Below are positions 62,016 through 64,000 of a DNA stretch of 64,000 nucleotides, piece by piece; position 1 is the stretch's first letter; each line of letters starts with the position of its first letter. The notes below the pieces were generated by a model. The model was not told the DNA's origin and searched no databases. It saw nothing but the letters and a program-made list of their open reading frames with translations. Position numbers and translations under genes: made by a program. This DNA is from an uncultured Bacteroidales bacterium (GTDB taxonomy: Bacteria; Bacteroidota; Bacteroidia; Bacteroidales; UBA932), in the NCBI GenBank assembly GCA_944325445.1, contig CALVAG010000004.1:116649-180648 (forward strand), read 5' to 3'.

Positions 62016-62618
62016 ATGAATATCATCTATTCCATCACCAACAGGACCTCTTCTCTTATAAGGGGAATAATATTTTCATTGTTAGGCCTCTCGCTTCTTA
62101 TATGGCCGGACGGGATGTTGAATTTTATAGTAATGATACTTGCAGCCTTGCTGATAGTGATATCTGTCGTATCGCTGATACTGATGTATAAGGGAAACAA
62201 GAAGGAGATAGGCGGAGGGTTTACCCCTCTTTCATATTTTGCCTTCGCGGCTATGGTGATAAGCCTTATATTCGGTATCTTGATTTTTGCTTTTCCTGCA
62301 TTCTTTACGGGAATTCTTGTGTTGTTGTTCGGGCTCTTTCTACTTCTGCTCGGAGGCTCTCAGATAACGAATATGGTGGTGAGTTCCAAATATATGAAAC
62401 TGCCCATATGGCTATATGTCTTCCCTGTTCTTATTACCGTATGCGGTATAATCTGCTTTTTCCAACCGTTTGAAGCCAAGACCGCCATTACTCTCTTTTT
62501 CGGTGCGGTAGTCATGGTCTACGGAATCATCGAGATTATCTCTTCCGTAATGTTGCGCAAGGTAAGGTTCGGAGAGGATGGCAAGTATATAGAGATTAAA
62601 AGCGAACTTGGCAGTTAG
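62016..62618 (+). CDS. HdeD-like (DUF308) membrane protein
   Basis: A 200-residue integral membrane protein with about six hydrophobic helices (IRGIIFSLLGLSLLIWPDGM, FIVMILAALLIVISVVSLIL, YFAFAAMVISLIFGILIFAF and others) in the repeated pattern of the HdeD/DUF308 family. Enterobacterial HdeD is linked to acid resistance; the function here is unknown. It is convergent with the chromate transporter genes, with 5 bases between stops. Confidence 0.82.
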   Translation: MNIIYSITNRTSSLIRGIIFSLLGLSLLIWPDGMLNFIVMILAALLIVISVVSLILMYKGNKKEIGGGFTPLSYFAFAAMVISLIFGILIFAFPAFFTGILVLLFGLFLLLLGGSQITNMVVSSKYMKLPIWLYVFPVLITVCGIICFFQPFEAKTAITLFFGAVVMVYGIIEIISSVMLRKVRFGEDGKYIEIKSELGS

Positions 62619-62623
62619 CGGCA

Positions 62624-63148
62624 TCAATATATAATGTATCCTATCGCCCCGGCGAGGATTATGGTCAGTATGGGATTGACTTTTAACCATTGTCCCGCCA
62701 CAAATGCGGCAACGAATATTATTACGCTGTATATATCTATGAAGTTCTCTTTTGTCACGAGGATTCCTGCGGCTGCGGCAATCATCCCTATGACTACGGG
62801 CCTCAATACTTTCATGACGGAAGGCAGGATGTTTCCCTCCTTGAATTTCGCATAGAGTCTGCAGATTGTAAGGATTATTATGAATGAGGGCAGTGCAACC
62901 GCTATTGTGGCGACTGCCGACCCGAATATATTGCCGGTAACGGTATATCCTACATAAGTGGCGCTGTTGATGCCTATCGGCCCCGGTGTCATTTGGGAGA
63001 TTGCCACTATATCGGTAAATTGATGTGCCGTCAGCCATGCATGCTTTACCACGACTTCGTTCTGTATGAGCGAAAGCATCGCATATCCGCCTCCGAAGGT
63101 GAATATACCTATTATGAAAAAAGTATAGAACAGTTCGAGATAGATCAT
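62624..63148 (-). CDS. Chromate transporter family protein, second half
   Basis: A 174-residue CHR-domain membrane protein. The signature FFIIGIFTFGGGYAMLSLIQ is followed by DIVAISQMTPGPIGINSATY. It is a short CHR protein that pairs with the upstream one to make a full transporter. The two genes overlap by 4 bases (ATGA). Family members export or take up chromate/sulphate-like anions; the actual substrate is unknown. Confidence 0.9.
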   Translation of the reverse strand: MIYLELFYTFFIIGIFTFGGGYAMLSLIQNEVVVKHAWLTAHQFTDIVAISQMTPGPIGINSATYVGYTVTGNIFGSAVATIAVALPSFIIILTICRLYAKFKEGNILPSVMKVLRPVVIGMIAAAAGILVTKENFIDIYSVIIFVAAFVAGQWLKVNPILTIILAGAIGYIIY

Positions 63149-63702
63149 TTTGCGCCTCCTTTCCTTCTCTTTTTGATAAAATCAAGCAAGAAATAGCCGG
63201 CTCCCACAACCAGCAATATATATATAGGTGAAATATGCAGGAAAACTATGGCGACTGCCGTAGCAACTGCAAGCGCTCCGGTATATATGTTCAATTTGGC
63301 CTTTTTGGCCATATTCACTACCGGGACGGCTATAAGGGCCACTACTGCCGGCCTTATTCCCTGGAAGACCTTTATGACAGACTCATTGTGGCTGTAGCTT
63401 GTAAAAAATATGGCTATCAGCAATATTATTACGAATGAGGGCATGATGCTGCCCAATGTCGCTATTATACTTCCCTTTACTCCCTTAAGCCTGTAGCCCA
63501 AAAATATCGATATGTTTACGGCCAATATTCCGGGTGCAGATTGCGATATGGCCAGAATGTCCATGAAATCTTCCTCTCCGATCCATTTTCTCTTTTCCAC
63601 TACCTCTTTCTCTATAATCGGAATCATGGCGTATCCGCCTCCCAATGTGAAAGCCCCTATTTTGGCAAAACAGGTGAAAATATCTGCATATATATTTTTC
63701 AT
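63145..63702 (-). CDS. Chromate transporter family protein, first half
   Basis: I start it at MKNIYADIFTCFAKIGAFTL (63702). A longer frame to 63738 adds 12 residues that are not typical of the family. About 185 residues with the CHR signature IGAFTLGGGYAMIPIIEKEV and DILAISQSAPGILAVN, and several membrane helices. It is the first of a two-gene short-CHR pair. Confidence 0.9.
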   Translation of the reverse strand: MKNIYADIFTCFAKIGAFTLGGGYAMIPIIEKEVVEKRKWIGEEDFMDILAISQSAPGILAVNISIFLGYRLKGVKGSIIATLGSIMPSFVIILLIAIFFTSYSHNESVIKVFQGIRPAVVALIAVPVVNMAKKAKLNIYTGALAVATAVAIVFLHISPIYILLVVGAGYFLLDFIKKRRKGGAK

Positions 63703-63753
63703 AAGGCGCAAAAGTAGCAACTTTACTATTTCTGACAATTTTTTTAACTAAAA

Positions 63754-63785
63754 TTTGTCAAATAAAAAAAATAAACATACCTTTG
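63754..63785 (+). promoter_or_regulatory. rRNA operon promoter
   Basis: TTTG (63754-63757), 20 bases, TACCTTTG (63778-63785), then CAACCCG. It lies about 150 bases upstream of 16S; the leader between them holds no gene I can see. Confidence 0.7.
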
Positions 63786-63932
63786 CAACCCGCTTTGAAA
63801 AAATAGTTTTCAGGCGCAATTAAGTTCATTGATAGCATTAAGACAAAACAGCAAGAGTATAAGGAAGGTAAATTACCTTGTCAATACTTTATGTAATTCG
63901 GTCAGGATAAGCTTAGATTGATAAAACATTAT

Positions 63933-64000
63933 ACAATGAAGAGTTTGATCCTGGCTCAGGATGAACGCTAGCGGCAGGCTTAACACATGCAAGTCGAGGG
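63933..64000 (+). rRNA. 16S ribosomal RNA, 5' end only
   Basis: GAAGAGTTTGATCCTGGCTC and then GGATGAACGCTAGCGGCAGG are the canonical start of bacterial 16S rRNA. The CTTAACACATGCAAGTCGAG stretch follows. By alignment to the usual 5' end the mature RNA starts near 63933, and the gene continues past the window. The GCTAGCGGCAGGCTTAACAC version fits Bacteroidales. Confidence 0.96.

Overview
The window looks like chromosomal DNA of a Bacteroidales bacterium, possibly related to Alistipes/Rikenellaceae (the genus is a guess). It carries SusC/SusD genes with an ECF sigma factor and FecR-type anti-sigma factor, many lipoproteins, and promoters of the Bacteroidetes type (TTTG, about 19-20 bases, TAnnTTTG). 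The last 68 bases are the 5' end of a 16S rRNA gene. Most genes are core metabolism. There is no phage, integrase, transposase or CRISPR array.

Layout. 1-8.8 kb: end of an M13 peptidase gene, an FKBP isomerase, a GH3 lipoprotein, a decayed HigBA toxin-antitoxin pair, the GGGtGRT protein with its Fe-S scaffold-like partner, an S9 peptidase and two small unknown genes. 8.8-12 kb: cysS, ssb and a secreted Ntn hydrolase. 12-19.5 kb: ECF sigma, FecR, SusC, SusD and a lipoprotein, a transport locus with no linked glycosidase. 19.5-24.9 kb: L,D-transpeptidase, zinc-ribbon protein, coiled-coil lipoprotein, M3 peptidase and a PurF paralogue with a degenerate glutaminase half. 24.9-29.3 kb: a predicted orphan small RNA, then rplC-rplD-rplW-rplB-rpsS-rplV-rpsC ending at a terminator. 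29.3-33.3 kb: a serine hydrolase and a TonB receptor behind an FMN riboswitch. 33.3-41.6 kb: an aromatic amino acid region, with pheA-aminotransferase-aroF/chorismate mutase-tyrA leftward behind a Phe/Tyr leader-peptide attenuator, and aroB, an aroD-aroA fusion and aroC rightward. 41.6-52 kb: beta-lactamase-fold lipoprotein, metallo-hydrolase, glutamate formiminotransferase, pyruvate:ferredoxin oxidoreductase, fabD, tRNA-Arg(CCG) followed by a tandem hairpin-rich repeat, and a carboxyltransferase whose biotin domain lacks the lysine motif. 52-62 kb: tRNA-His, metH-metF and thrABC behind a Thr/Ile-rich leader peptide. 62-64 kb: HdeD-like protein, split chromate transporter and the rRNA promoter.

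The most striking content is regulatory RNA. It comprises two leader peptides not present as annotated genes, an FMN riboswitch governing an outer-membrane receptor (suggesting flavin uptake), an orphan RNA unit squeezed in front of the ribosomal protein operon, a structured rplC leader, and a repeat array behind a tRNA. Several enzymes have altered architecture or missing key residues: the AroD-AroA fusion, the PurF paralogue and the carboxyltransferase.

All calls come from reading the sequence. No database or folding program was run.
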